DNA of 64,000 nucleotides from Amycolatopsis oliviviridis (GTDB lineage Bacteria > Actinomycetota > Actinomycetes > Mycobacteriales > Pseudonocardiaceae): positions 62,001 to 126,000 of the forward strand of contig NZ_BNAY01000004.1 of assembly GCF_014654365.1 (NCBI RefSeq). The letters run 5' to 3'. Position numbers and translations under genes: made by a program. This document shows positions 1-8,780 of this stretch, piece after piece; position 1 is the first letter of the stretch, and each line of letters opens with the position of its first letter. A model generated the notes under the pieces. The model made no database searches. It saw only the letters and a list, made by a program, of their open reading frames with translations, and was not told where the DNA came from.

Positions 1-1551
1 GCTGTTGTTCGTCAGCGCCGCGTAGATCCGGCCGTTGACCGGGTTCGGCTCGATGTCCTCGGGGCGGTCCATCTTGGTCGGCTGGACCTTGTCCGCGGCC
101 TGGCGCGTGAACACGTAGACCTCTTCGGCGGTGAAACCGTCCACAAAGGACTTGTTGCCGGAGACCAGCGGGATCCACTCGCCGACGCCGTCGAATTCGC
201 CGTCCTTGGGGAGCTTCCCGGTGCCGTCGATCTCGCCGGGGCTGTCGCCGGTGAAGCGGGCGACGTACAGGGTGCCGTCGTCGAGCAGCGCCGAGTTGTG
301 GCGGCGCGCGTGCGCGCTCTTGCCCGGCTTGTACTTGCCCTTGGAGACGAACTTGTAGATGTACTCGAAACGCTCGTCGTCACCGGAGTAGACGGCGACG
401 CGGCCGTCCTTGGTGATCTTGATGTTCGCGGCCTCGTGCTTGAACCGGCCGAGCGCGGTGTGCTTGACCGGCGTCGAGTTCGGGTCGTTCGGGTCGATTT
501 CAACGACCCAGCCGAACCGGTTGGCCTCGTTGGGCTCCTGCGCGAGGTCCCAGCGCTTGTCGAACCGCTCCCACTTGCGGGTGGTCCCGGCGCCGGAGAA
601 GCCGTACCGCTTGAGGCGCGCGGCCGCGACCGGGTCGGTGACGCTCGCCGCGTTGGCGAAGTACTGGTTGACGTTCTCCTCACCGGAAAGCACGGTGCCC
701 CAAGGGGTCACGCCGCCGGCGCAGTTGTTCTGCGTGCCGAAGACCTTGCGGCCGGTCGGGTCCGCGGAGGTCTTGAGGAACTTCGAACCGGCCGCCGGGC
801 CGCGCACCTCGAAGGCGGTGTTCAGCGTGATGCGGCGGTTGAACGGGCTCGGCACGGCGCGCAGCGCGCCGCCGATCGGGTCGCGGAAGGCCTGCACGAC
901 CGAAAGACCGTGCGCGGCCCAGGCGATCTTGACCTGCTCCTCGGTCGGGTTGGCCGGGTCGTACTGGTCGGCCGGGAACATATGGACCTCGGTGGTGTAC
1001 TCGTGGTTCACCACCAGCAGGTTGCGGATGCCCAGCGGGTCCTGCGGGATCAGGCCGACGAAGTCGTTGTTGTAGCCGAACTGCTTGGCCTGCGCGGCCG
1101 CGGTCTGCTTGTGGAAGTCGAACTTCGGCGCGCCCCACTCGACGGCGTCGCCCCAGCGGATGACGACACGCTGGTCGTAGCCCTCGGGGATGGTGACCGC
1201 GTCGAGCTTGTTCGGCGGCACCGCTTCGAAGTCGGTGCCGGGCACCGGACGGCCGGGGCGGCCCGGCTTGCCGTGCCCCGCGGCCGCGACGTCGGCGGCC
1301 GGGGTCTCGGCGGCGGCCGTGCCGGACAGCGCGGCGAAACCACCGGCGGCCGCCGCCAGCACGGCGCTCGCCTTGAGCGCGCCGCGGCGGGACAGCATGT
1401 TCTTGACGACGTCGCCGAAGTACTCGTTGTCCGACGTGTTGGGCTCGGGGTGGGCGCACGCGTTGCCGCAGCGGTACTCGCAGGTGACCGCGGAGCGGCC
1501 GCCGGGGTGGGAGGTGATCAACGGCAGGAGCCGCTGAGGCTCGAAGGACAC
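1..1551 (-). CDS. PhoX-family (DUF839) secreted phosphatase, 3' end outside window
   Basis: This gene encodes a Tat-exported PhoX-type protein and reads off the left edge, so the C-terminus is missing. It starts at a GTG (1549-1551) with GGAGG four bases upstream. Residues 49 onward carry a twin-arginine motif (SRRGALK) and a hydrophobic stretch; the n-region before it is unusually long and holds a Cys-rich segment (CEYRCGNAC) and PNTSDN. The following sequence matches the neighbouring gene at 1730-3778 along its length (IRWGDAV, KQFGYN, NHEYT, EEQVKIAWAAHG). PhoX enzymes are calcium/iron-dependent phosphomonoesterases that scavenge phosphate outside the cell; that activity is family knowledge. 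The two genes form a tandem paralogous pair. Confidence 0.85.
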   Translation of the reverse strand, partial: MSFEPQRLLPLITSHPGGRSAVTCEYRCGNACAHPEPNTSDNEYFGDVVKNMLSRRGALKASAVLAAAAGGFAALSGTAAAETPAADVAAAGHGKPGRPGRPVPGTDFEAVPPNKLDAVTIPEGYDQRVVIRWGDAVEWGAPKFDFHKQTAAAQAKQFGYNNDFVGLIPQDPLGIRNLLVVNHEYTTEVHMFPADQYDPANPTEEQVKIAWAAHGLSVVQAFRDPIGGALRAVPSPFNRRITLNTAFEVRGPAAGSKFLKTSADPTGRKVFGTQNNCAGGVTPWGTVLSGEENVNQYFANAASVTDPVAAARLKRYGFSGAGTTRKWERFDKRWDLAQEPNEANRFGWVVEIDPNDPNSTPVKHTALGRFKHEAANIKITKDGRVAVYSGDDERFEYIYKFVSKGKYKPGKSAHARRHNSALLDDGTLYVARFTGDSPGEIDGTGKLPKDGEFDGVGEWIPLVSGNKSFVDGFTAEEVYVFTRQAADKVQPTKMDRPEDIEPNPVNGRIYAALTNNS

Positions 1552-1662
1552 AGGGCCTCCATGTTCGCGGTGGGTACACGTAGTCCAGTCGGGGGAACGC
1601 CGTGACGTTAAGCGACCAAAGAGAGCCGGTCCTGGCCAGAAGGTGAACAGCGCGCGAACGAG

Positions 1663-1697
1663 CGATGGCGCGCTGCCGGACCGGCGGCGCGCCATCG
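1663..1697 (-). terminator. GC-rich hairpin downstream of second phoX
   Basis: Arms 1663-1679 and 1681-1697 pair over 17 bases, allowing one T-G pair, around a single central base. The hairpin lies 33 bases after the stop of the 1730-3778 gene in the leftward direction. It has no U-tract, as is common in actinobacteria. The stretch 1552-1729 otherwise holds only the ribosome binding site of the first phoX gene. Confidence 0.5.
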
Positions 1698-1729
1698 ACG
1701 AAAAGTACTGCTAGATCGTTGCTTACCGA

Positions 1730-3778
1730 CTAAGAACCGATGTCCGACAGGCCGTGCCTGCCGGGTTTCCAGACCGCCACCACCGACGGACGGGGCTGGT
1801 TTTCGCCGCCGTCGGGCCAATGGGAGGCCGGTTTGTCGGCATTCGCCCCGTCGACTTCACCCGGATGCTGGACACAGACCGTGACGATCTTCTCCTCGAC
1901 GATCGGGCCGCAGGTCTCCGCGCCGCGCGGCACGGTGAGGAACAGCTTCAGCTCCCCGCGGTTGCGGCCCTCCAGCGGCACCGAGTACAGGCCGTCGTTG
2001 ATGCCGAGCGCGCCCGCCGAGTCGGTGGAGATCCACAGGTTGCCGTGTTTGTCGAAGGCGACGTTGTCCGGGCTGGAGATCGGCGATACCTGGTCCTTGG
2101 GGAACCCGGCGAAGTAGGTGTCCGGCGACGACGGATCGCCGCACACCAGGAACAGCCGCCAGCTGAACGTCAGCGCGAGCGCGTCCCCTCGGCGTTCCTC
2201 GAACTCCAGCACCTGACCGTGCTTGTTGTTCAGCCGCGGGTTGGGTTCGGTGGCGCCTTCCTTGCCGGGGTTGCCGCGTTCGACGTTGTTGCTGAGCGCG
2301 CAGTAGATCCGGCCGGTGCGGGGATGCGCCTGGATGTCCTCGGGGCGGTCCATCTTGGTCGCGCCGACGCGGTCGGCGGCCTCGCGGGTGAAGACGTACA
2401 CCTCGTCGGCGGTCATTCCGTCCACAAAGGACTTCTTGCCGGAGGCGAGCGGGATCCATTCGCCGCTGCCGTCGAATTCGCCGTCACTGGGCAGTTTCCC
2501 GGTGCCGTCGATCTCGGCGGCCGGGCTGTCGCCGGTGAACCTGCCGACGTAGAGCGTGCCGTCGTCGAGCAGGGTCATGTTGTGCCGCCGGGCATGCGCG
2601 CTGTCGCCCGGTTTCATGCGGCCCTTGGAGATGAACTTGTAGATGTACTCGAAGCGCTCGTCGTCACCGGAGTAGGCGACGACGCGGCCGTCCTTGGCGA
2701 CGCGGATGTTCGCCGTCTCGTGCTTGAACCGGCCCAGATGCGTGTGCTTGACCGGGGTGCTGTCGGGATCGTTCGGGTCCAGCTCGATCACCCAGCCGAA
2801 CCGGTGGGCCTCGTTCGGTTCCCTGGCGATGTCCCAGCGCGCGTCGAACCGCTCCCATTTCCGGGTGGTCGCGGTGCCCTTGATGCCGTAGCGCGCGTAT
2901 CGCTTGCGCGCCACGGGATCGGTCACCGTGTCGGCGTTCCCGAAGTACTGGTTGATGTTCTCCTCGCCGGACAGGATCGTGCCCCACGGCGTGACGCCGC
3001 CGGCGCAGTTGTTCATCGTGCCCAGCACCACCGTGCCGGTGGGATCGGCGGCGGTCTTGAGCAGGTCGCTACCCGCCGCCGGACCGGTCACCTTGAACGG
3101 GGTGTGCAGCGTGATCCGGCGGTTGTAGCGGGACATCTTCGGCCGCAGGTGCCCGGTGTCGCGTCCGCGCGACACCTGGACGACGGTGAGACCGTGGGCC
3201 GCCCACGCGATCTTGACCTGTTCCTCGGTCGGGTTCTCGCGGTCGTAGCCGCGGAACATGAACTCTTCCGAGGTGTACTCGTGGTTCGTGACCAGCAGCG
3301 AGGAGAGTCCCCAGCGATCGAGCGGCAGCAGCGCGGCGAAGTCGCAGTTGTAGCCGAACTGCTTCGCCTGCGCCTCGGCGGTCTGGTGATCGAAGTCGAA
3401 CTCCGGCGCGCCCGGCAGCACCGCGTCACCCCAGCGGATCACGATGCCCTGCTCGTAGCCCTCGGGCACCACGACGGCGTCGAGCGTGTTCGGCTGGACG
3501 CGCTGGTAGTCCGTGCCAGGCGGCGGCTTCGGCCTGCCGTTTCCCGTTGGCGCGGCGGCCGCGGGCCCGGCGAGTGCGACCGGTGTCCCGGCGGCCAGCG
3601 CGACGACGGCGGTCGCCTTCAACGCGCCACGACGGCTCACCGCGCCGAGCACCTCGGCGAAGGTGGGGTTGTCCGAGGTGTTCGGCGCGTCGTGGAAGCA
3701 CGCGTCGCCACAGCGGTAGGTACAGGTCACTGAAGCCCGGCTTGGTGAGTGGCCGGCCAGCAACGGAAGGAACTTCAC
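1730..3778 (-). CDS. PhoX-family (DUF839) Tat-secreted phosphatase
   Basis: A 682-residue homologue of the gene to its left. The start ATG at 3778 follows GGAGGT by about eight bases. An n-region of nearly 50 residues contains CTYRCGDAC and PNTSDN. A twin-arginine motif SRRGALK and a hydrophobic core ending in ALAGPAAAA follow, so Tat export is expected. The remaining chain is the DUF839/PhoX beta-propeller, with segments such as NHEYTSEEF, NNCAGGVTPWGTILSGEEN and RPEDIQAHP, which in the family supply metal ligands. The probable role is release of phosphate from organic esters outside the membrane; the substrate cannot be read from sequence. No PhoB-type operator was recognised. The length is normal for the family. 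Confidence 0.85.
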   Translation of the reverse strand: MKFLPLLAGHSPSRASVTCTYRCGDACFHDAPNTSDNPTFAEVLGAVSRRGALKATAVVALAAGTPVALAGPAAAAPTGNGRPKPPPGTDYQRVQPNTLDAVVVPEGYEQGIVIRWGDAVLPGAPEFDFDHQTAEAQAKQFGYNCDFAALLPLDRWGLSSLLVTNHEYTSEEFMFRGYDRENPTEEQVKIAWAAHGLTVVQVSRGRDTGHLRPKMSRYNRRITLHTPFKVTGPAAGSDLLKTAADPTGTVVLGTMNNCAGGVTPWGTILSGEENINQYFGNADTVTDPVARKRYARYGIKGTATTRKWERFDARWDIAREPNEAHRFGWVIELDPNDPDSTPVKHTHLGRFKHETANIRVAKDGRVVAYSGDDERFEYIYKFISKGRMKPGDSAHARRHNMTLLDDGTLYVGRFTGDSPAAEIDGTGKLPSDGEFDGSGEWIPLASGKKSFVDGMTADEVYVFTREAADRVGATKMDRPEDIQAHPRTGRIYCALSNNVERGNPGKEGATEPNPRLNNKHGQVLEFEERRGDALALTFSWRLFLVCGDPSSPDTYFAGFPKDQVSPISSPDNVAFDKHGNLWISTDSAGALGINDGLYSVPLEGRNRGELKLFLTVPRGAETCGPIVEEKIVTVCVQHPGEVDGANADKPASHWPDGGENQPRPSVVAVWKPGRHGLSDIGS

Positions 3779-3819
3779 GCGGACCTCCGGTCAGGCAGTT
3801 CGGGAGGTCGACGCTAGAC

Positions 3820-3856
3820 AAAGGACCAACGGGAGGAAACCCCCCGTTGGTGCTTT
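3820..3856 (-). terminator. intrinsic-type terminator of the marR-MFS operon
   Basis: Arms 3820-3833 and 3843-3856 pair over 14 bases with one mismatch. The hairpin begins 18 bases after the MFS stop codon in the leftward direction and ends in a short T run (TTTGTC) on the minus strand. It separates the transporter operon from the downstream phoX gene. Confidence 0.6.
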
Positions 3857-3874
3857 GTTCACTTTCCGTACAGA

Positions 3875-5092
3875 TCAGAACTCTTCGCCGACGAGCGCGG
3901 CCTCCTCGGGCACCCGGTACTCGTCCGGCTTGGTGCGGCGCGCGGCGAGCAGTCCACCGGCGAGCACGCAGAGCACGGCGGCGACCAGGAACGGCGCGTG
4001 CGGCGAGCCGAACCACTCGGCGACGTGGCCGACCAGGGTCGCGGCCACCGCGCCGCCCATCCAGCGGAGGAAGTTGTAGCCCGCGCTGGCCACCGGCCGG
4101 GGAGCGTCGCTGATGGACATCGCCATCCCGGTGAACAGCGTGTTGAGCAGACCGGACACCAGACCCGAGGCGATGATCGCGGCCACCAGCACCGGCTTGC
4201 TCGGCACCAGCATCACCGCGAGCAGGACGGCGTAGGCGAGCACGGCCAGCACGGTCGCGTGCCGCTCGCCGAACTTCGCCGCGAGCCGCGGGGCGAGGAC
4301 CACACCGGCGACCGCCACGCACAGGCCCCAGCCGCAGAACACCAGGCCGACCGCGACCGCGCTCCACTCCAGCACGAACGGCGACCAGGCGAGGACGGCG
4401 AAGAACGCCGCGGTGTAGAGGGCGGAACCGATCGAGGTGCGCAGCAGCCCGCTGTGCTTGAGGGCGCGGATCGGGTCGAGCAGGCGGATGCGTGGCCGGT
4501 CCTCGTGGGCGTCCTTGCGGAGGAAGACCGCGCAGAGCACCAGCGCGCCCGCCATCAGCAGGGCCGTGCCGAAGAACGGGCCGCGCCAGGAGATGCTGCC
4601 GAGCAGGGCGCCCAGCAGCGGGCCGACCGCGAGACCGACCCCGAGCGCGGCTTCGTAGAGCAGGATCGCGCCGGACTGGCCGCCGGCGGCGGCGCCGACG
4701 ATCACCGACAGCGCGGTCGCGATGAAGAAGGCGTTGCCGAGGCCCCAGACCGCGCGCAGCCCGACGAGCTGCTCGATGGAGCCGGCGGCGGCGCACAGCG
4801 CGGTGGCCAGCACGATCAGCGACAGACCGGTGATCACCGTCCGCTTGGCGCCGAAGCGGGCGCTCATCGCGCCGGTGAAGAGCATGGCCACCACCTGGAC
4901 ACCCAGGTAGGAGGAGAACAGCAGGGTCACTTCGGACGGCGTCGCGTGCAGGCCTTCGGCGATCGACAACAGGATCGGGTCGACCAGCCCGATGCCCATG
5001 AACGCGATGACCGCGGCGAACGCGGTGATCCATACCTGTTTGGGCTGTCCTTTGAGGGCGTCCAACAGGCTCGAGTGGGACTCAGCGCTCAT
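3875..5092 (-). CDS. MFS transporter
   Basis: A 405-residue major facilitator superfamily protein with about 12 hydrophobic segments. The loop after the second predicted helix has the MFS-like form GAMSARFGAKRTV. The N-terminus is cytosolic and polar up to about residue 16, and transmembrane segments follow from about residue 18. The ATG at 5092 lies inside the end of the upstream marR gene (11-base overlap), so the two are translationally coupled. This arrangement usually means a MarR-repressed efflux pump for a small toxic or signalling molecule. The substrate is unknown. A hairpin terminator follows the stop codon. Confidence 0.85.
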   Translation of the reverse strand: MSAESHSSLLDALKGQPKQVWITAFAAVIAFMGIGLVDPILLSIAEGLHATPSEVTLLFSSYLGVQVVAMLFTGAMSARFGAKRTVITGLSLIVLATALCAAAGSIEQLVGLRAVWGLGNAFFIATALSVIVGAAAGGQSGAILLYEAALGVGLAVGPLLGALLGSISWRGPFFGTALLMAGALVLCAVFLRKDAHEDRPRIRLLDPIRALKHSGLLRTSIGSALYTAAFFAVLAWSPFVLEWSAVAVGLVFCGWGLCVAVAGVVLAPRLAAKFGERHATVLAVLAYAVLLAVMLVPSKPVLVAAIIASGLVSGLLNTLFTGMAMSISDAPRPVASAGYNFLRWMGGAVAATLVGHVAEWFGSPHAPFLVAAVLCVLAGGLLAARRTKPDEYRVPEEAALVGEEF

Positions 5093-5552
5093 CGCGGATC
5101 AGTTCCTCCTTCTTGTCTTCCTGAATTTCCTGCCGCAGCAATTTGGTGAGGGCGGGGAGCGCGGCTTCGATCGCGGTGCGGTCGTGCTCGTCCAGTTCGA
5201 GGAGCCGCTCGCGGAGGAATTCCTCCCTGGCGACGATCAACTGGCGATGGAAGCGCTGTCCCACCTCGGTGACCTCGACGAGCACGGCCCGGCCGTCGGC
5301 GGGGTCGGGACGGCGGCTGACCAGTCCGAGCCGTTCGAGACGGCGGACGACGTCGGTCATCGTCGGCATCCGGACCCGTTCGAGGTCGGCGAGCGTGCTC
5401 ATCCGGCGCGGGCCGCCGTTCAGCAGTTCCGACAGCACCGAACCCTGGGTGAGGGTGAGCTGCACCTGCGGTGTCTCCCGGCGGACGAGGTAGTACAGCC
5501 GGAACACCAGCGGGCGGAGCCGGTGCGCGAGATCGGCGACTTTCGTGGTCAC
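5082..5552 (-). CDS. MarR-family transcriptional regulator
   Basis: A 156-residue winged-helix regulator. The recognition-helix region reads MPTMTDVVRRLERLGLV and the wing RRPDPADGRAVLVEVT, both typical of MarR. The C-terminal half forms the dimerisation helices. The GTG start (5550-5552) lies inside one arm of a 40-base palindrome that separates this gene from the divergent HAD phosphatase, so autoregulation is very likely. It is the first gene of an operon with the MFS transporter, whose start overlaps its end. I infer that it represses both the pump and itself until a ligand binds. Confidence 0.85.
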   Translation of the reverse strand: MTTKVADLAHRLRPLVFRLYYLVRRETPQVQLTLTQGSVLSELLNGGPRRMSTLADLERVRMPTMTDVVRRLERLGLVSRRPDPADGRAVLVEVTEVGQRFHRQLIVAREEFLRERLLELDEHDRTAIEAALPALTKLLRQEIQEDKKEELIRDER

Positions 5553-5590
5553 TTAGCCATGCTAACTAAAATTACTGAGCATGGCTAAGT
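5551..5590. promoter_or_regulatory. 40-base palindromic MarR operator between divergent genes
   Basis: The 13-base arms 5551-5563 (ACTTAGCCATGCT) and 5578-5590 are exact inverted copies, separated by an AT-rich 14-base spacer. Each half also carries its own smaller palindrome: TTAGCCATGCTAA at 5553-5565, and the 21-base symmetrical element TTACTnAGCnnnGCTnAGTAA at 5572-5592. This suggests two overlapping dimer sites. The left arm covers the marR GTG start and the right arm lies 15 bases before the HAD gene. Confidence 0.7.
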
Positions 5591-5605
5591 AATCTGCCGT
5601 ACAGG

Positions 5606-6265
5606 GTGCCAACCCCTAGGGTTGAAGGTGTGGAAGCGGTGATCTTCGATCTCGACGGTGTCCTGGTGGATTCGGAAACGACGTGGGACGAGGTCCGCCG
5701 GGCCGTCGTCCACGAGTTCAACGGCACCTGGCGCGACGAGTCGACCAGGGCGATGCAGGGGATGAGCACCCCGGAATGGGCCGCCTACCTGGCACACGAC
5801 CTGGGCGTCCAGCTCCGCCCGGCGGACGTCGCGCAGGTGGTGATCGAGCGGATGGCGCGACGCTACGCGGAGAAGCCGCCGATCATCCCGGGCGGCCCGG
5901 ACGTCGTGCGCGAGGTCGCGAAGCACTGGCCGGTGGCGATCGCGAGCTCGTCGCCGCCGCTGCTGATCAAGGCGTTCCTGGACATCACGCGGCTGCCGGT
6001 GCCGACGGCGGTGTCCTCCGAGCAAGTCGGAGCGGGGAAGCCGGCACCCGACGTGTACCTGAAGGCGGCCGAGCTGCTGGGCGCGGAGCCGAAGAACTGC
6101 GCGGCCGTGGAAGACACGACGAACGGGCTGCGCGCGGCGCTGGCCGCGGGGATGACGGTGTACGCGGTGCCGAACCCGCACTTCCCGCCGGATCCGGCGG
6201 TGCTGGCGCAGACGACCGTGGTCGGGACGATCACGGACCTGCCGGCGGCACTGCTTCCGGCTTAG
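5606..6265 (+). CDS. HAD-superfamily phosphatase (beta-phosphoglucomutase-like)
   Basis: A 219-residue haloacid dehalogenase family hydrolase of subfamily IA. Motif I is FDLDGVLVDSE, with two catalytic aspartates; motif II is the serine of IASSSP, motif III the lysine of GAGKPAPDVY, and motif IV reads AVEDTTNG. A small helical cap lies between motifs I and II. It most likely dephosphorylates or isomerises a phosphosugar; the substrate is unknown. The start may be GTG 5606 or GTG 5630, which begins nearer motif I. It is divergent from marR across the palindromic operator, so it may be co-regulated. Its 3' end overlaps the convergent DoxX-like gene by 35 bases. Confidence 0.8.
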   Translation: MPTPRVEGVEAVIFDLDGVLVDSETTWDEVRRAVVHEFNGTWRDESTRAMQGMSTPEWAAYLAHDLGVQLRPADVAQVVIERMARRYAEKPPIIPGGPDVVREVAKHWPVAIASSSPPLLIKAFLDITRLPVPTAVSSEQVGAGKPAPDVYLKAAELLGAEPKNCAAVEDTTNGLRAALAAGMTVYAVPNPHFPPDPAVLAQTTVVGTITDLPAALLPA

Positions 6266-6677
6266 CGGCCGGGCGATCCCAGAAGACCTTCCGCAGACGA
6301 GGCAGGTCGCCGGCGAGGATCAGCCCGCACAGCAGGGTGCAGGTCAGCACCAGAAGGCACGCCGGAAGCGGGAAACCGAAGGCGAAGTCCATCACCGTGA
6401 CGTTCAGCCCGACCGCGAAGAGGGCCATCGCCCCCAGCAGCGTCGTGCGCCGAAACAGCAGAAGGAGCGCGGGCAGAAACTCGAACAGGCCGGTGATCCG
6501 TCCGTACACCGGCGAGTAGCCGTAGAAGGCCCAGACCAGGCCGGGCCCCCGGACGGTGTCCTTCGTCATGGACCAGTCGCCGTAGTAATACTGACCGCCC
6601 GCCAGTTTCAGCCCACCGTAGGCGAGGAAGACCGCGGCGACGACGTAGCGCGCCACCAGGATCACCGTCTTGTTCAT
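6231..6677 (-). CDS. DoxX-like membrane protein
   Basis: A 148-residue integral membrane protein with four hydrophobic segments (about residues 6-24, 58-76, 80-98 and 103-122). It has the DoxX-family layout: a first helix ending in YGGLKL, then a soluble loop, then GLFEFLPALLLL. I chose the ATG at 6677 because it begins directly before the first helix. A longer in-frame extension upstream is uncharged, low-quality sequence running into a long hairpin. DoxX relatives are linked to membrane redox or thiol homeostasis, but the function here is unknown. It is convergent with, and overlaps, the HAD gene. Confidence 0.65.
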   Translation of the reverse strand: MNKTVILVARYVVAAVFLAYGGLKLAGGQYYYGDWSMTKDTVRGPGLVWAFYGYSPVYGRITGLFEFLPALLLLFRRTTLLGAMALFAVGLNVTVMDFAFGFPLPACLLVLTCTLLCGLILAGDLPRLRKVFWDRPAAKPEAVPPAGP

Positions 6678-6771
6678 GGCGCCACGATGCCGTGGGCGGA
6701 GCGGCCGCGAATCCTTCCGAAGGAGGACCGCTGTGGCGCCGTAGGGGGAGACGAAGGGGCCGGCCCGGGAT

Positions 6772-6824
6772 GTCATGAAAGGGCCGTTCCTGACGAAAAA
6801 CGTCAGGAACGGCCCTTTCATGAC
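6772..6824. terminator. perfect 24-bp hairpin downstream of ino1
   Basis: Arms 6772-6795 and 6801-6824 are exact inverted copies around an AAAAA loop. The core reads CATGAAAGGGCCGTTCCTGA. It begins 19 bases after the ino1 stop codon in the leftward direction, so it is the probable ino1 terminator. The stem is far longer than needed and resembles a repeated intergenic element. Confidence 0.6.
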
Positions 6825-6842
6825 CTTCGAGCTACCGGGGAC

Positions 6843-7925
6843 TCACGCCTCGCCGGCGATGAACTTTTCGACCTCGTCGCGCGCGGTGGCGTCGTCGTAC
6901 TGCTCCGGCGGCGACTTCATGAAGTACGAGGAAGCCGACAGGATCGGGCCGCCGATGCCGCGGTCCTTCGCGATCTTCGCGGCGCGCACGGCGTCGATGA
7001 TGATGCCCGCCGAGTTCGGCGAGTCCCACACCTCGAGCTTGTACTCCAGGTTCAGCGGCACGTCACCGAACGCGCGGCCCTCCAGCCGGACGTAGGCCCA
7101 CTTGCGGTCGTCGAGCCACTGCACGTAGTCCGACGGCCCGATGTGGACGTTGCCCTTGCCGAGCTCGCGGTCGACCTGCGAGGTGACCGACTGGGTCTTC
7201 GAGATCTTCTTCGACTCGAGCCGCTCCAGCTCCTTCATGTTCAGGAAGTCCATGTTCCCGCCCACGTTGAGCTGCATCGTCCGGTCGAGCTGGACGCCGC
7301 GGTCCTCGAACAGCTTCGCCAGCACGCGGTGCGTGATGGTGGCGCCGACCTGGGACTTGATGTCGTCACCGACGATCGGCACGCCCGCCGCGCGGAACTT
7401 CTCCGCCCACTCGGGGTCGGAGGCGATGAACACCGGCAGCGCGTTGACGAACGCCACACCGGCGTCGATGCACGCCTGCGCGTAGAACTTGTCGGCCTCT
7501 TCGGAACCCACCGGCAGGTAGGAGACGAGCACGTCGACCTCGGCCTCGCGCAGCGCCGCGACCACGTCGACCGGGGTCTCGTCGGACTCCTCGATGGTCT
7601 CGCGGTAGAAGCGGCCGAGCCCGTCGTAGGTGTGACCGCGCTGCACGGTGACGCCCAGCGGCGGCACGTCGGCGATCTTGATGGTGTTGTTCTCGCTGGC
7701 GAAGATCGCCTCGGACAGGTCGCGGCTGACCTTCTTGGCGTCCACGTCGAACGCGGCGACGAACTCGATGTCGCGGACGTGGTACTCGCCGAACACGACG
7801 TGCATCAAACCGGGCACGCGGGTGCTGGGATCTGCGTCGCGGTAGTACTGAACGCCCTGGACCAGCGAGGCCGCACAGTTGCCGACGCCCACGATGGCCA
7901 CCCGAACGCGGCGGTTCTCGCCCAT
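6843..7925 (-). CDS. ino1: inositol-3-phosphate synthase
   Basis: A 360-residue enzyme converting glucose-6-phosphate to 1L-myo-inositol-1-phosphate. This is the first step toward phosphatidylinositol, mannosylated lipids and mycothiol. The NAD-binding loop is [13 protein letters not shown] near the N-terminus. Conserved catalytic segments follow: [10 protein letters not shown] (about residue 190), LNVGGNMDF (about 225) and the lysine-rich [12 protein letters not shown]. Length and order match the actinobacterial family. The padR gene lies directly upstream in the same direction, 62 bases away. The mycobacterial counterpart is also next to a PadR regulator, so co-regulation is likely. Confidence 0.95.
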   Translation of the reverse strand: MGENRRVRVAIVGVGNCAASLVQGVQYYRDADPSTRVPGLMHVVFGEYHVRDIEFVAAFDVDAKKVSRDLSEAIFASENNTIKIADVPPLGVTVQRGHTYDGLGRFYRETIEESDETPVDVVAALREAEVDVLVSYLPVGSEEADKFYAQACIDAGVAFVNALPVFIASDPEWAEKFRAAGVPIVGDDIKSQVGATITHRVLAKLFEDRGVQLDRTMQLNVGGNMDFLNMKELERLESKKISKTQSVTSQVDRELGKGNVHIGPSDYVQWLDDRKWAYVRLEGRAFGDVPLNLEYKLEVWDSPNSAGIIIDAVRAAKIAKDRGIGGPILSASSYFMKSPPEQYDDATARDEVEKFIAGEA

Positions 7926-7987
7926 GCCGGTTTCTCCTTCATTAGTCCAACAGTTGTAGGTAATCCGCAGCGGTCCCGGAGAGCGCC

Positions 7988-8533
7988 TCAGGTCTCCGGT
8001 CCGCGCTGCTCGGCCTGTTCGTGCGCGATCAGCTCGTTGAGCCAGCGCACCTCCCGCTCACTGGACTCCAGCCCGAGCCGGTGCAGCTCACGGGTGTAGC
8101 GGTCGATCTTCTCCTCGGCCCGCGCCATTGCCGTCCGAAGTCCTTCTCGGCGTTCCTCGACCCGACGACGACGGCCTTCCAGGATTCGCATCCTGACGTC
8201 GGCCGGTGTCCTCGAAAAGAACGCCAGGTGGACGCCGAAGCCTTCGTCGTCCCATGTCTGCGGGCCGGCGTCGCCGAGTAGTTCGGCGAACCGTTCCTTG
8301 CCCTCGGCGGTGAGCTTGTACACGCGCTTGCCCCGGCGTGCCCATGCCCGGTCTTCCACCTCTTCGAGCTCCTCGACGAGGTAACCGGCGCGGAGCAGCC
8401 GACGCAACGTCGGATACAGCGAGCCGTACGAGAACGTCCGGAACATCCCGAGCGTCTCATGCAAACGTTTGCGCAGCACGTAACCGTGCATGGGGGTCTC
8501 GTGCAGCAGCCCCAAGATCGCGAGCTCGAGCAC
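7988..8533 (-). CDS. PadR-family transcriptional regulator
   Basis: A 181-residue PadR regulator. The N-terminal winged helix is typical ([19 protein letters not shown], then [18 protein letters not shown]). A long C-terminal coiled region rich in Arg and Glu (about residues 110-175) should form the dimerisation helices. The start is GTG at 8531-8533 behind GGAAGGGG. It precedes ino1 and very probably controls inositol synthesis and itself; the neighbourhood equals that of mycobacterial Rv0047c/Rv0046c. A palindrome in the upstream gap is the best candidate operator. Confidence 0.88.
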   Translation of the reverse strand: MLELAILGLLHETPMHGYVLRKRLHETLGMFRTFSYGSLYPTLRRLLRAGYLVEELEEVEDRAWARRGKRVYKLTAEGKERFAELLGDAGPQTWDDEGFGVHLAFFSRTPADVRMRILEGRRRRVEERREGLRTAMARAEEKIDRYTRELHRLGLESSEREVRWLNELIAHEQAEQRGPET

Positions 8534-8613
8534 ACCGCACCCCCTTCCGGGAACAAACCGCGACCGGTCGCGTTGGCCACCGAGACCGGCTCGGTCAACC
8601 TACCGGCCCACTA

Positions 8614-8626
8614 TATCGCGCCGATA
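8614..8626. promoter_or_regulatory. candidate PadR operator
   Basis: TATCG-CGC-CGATA is an exact palindrome in an otherwise GC-rich gap between padR (leftward) and the DUF5318 gene (rightward). It lies about 80 bases upstream of the padR start within an AT-rich patch suitable for a promoter. No other clear signal was seen in 8534-8780. Confidence 0.4.
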
Positions 8627-8780
8627 CATCGAAGTGGTGTAGCTAACCCCGATCGAGCGCCTCGGAACCGGACGAAATTCACCGGAGAGTTATCGAATCT
8701 TCGGCGTGTCCGATCGCGTACGCACCGTCCCGCCGAGAACGGGGCGTGGACCACACAGCAAGAGCCCGTACTCTGTTGGC

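Noticed and set aside
1730-3778. Tandem phoX genes as an assembly duplication
   Set aside because: The two copies differ throughout in DNA and protein sequence, so they are genuine paralogues; the same argument applies to the tandem PBP genes.
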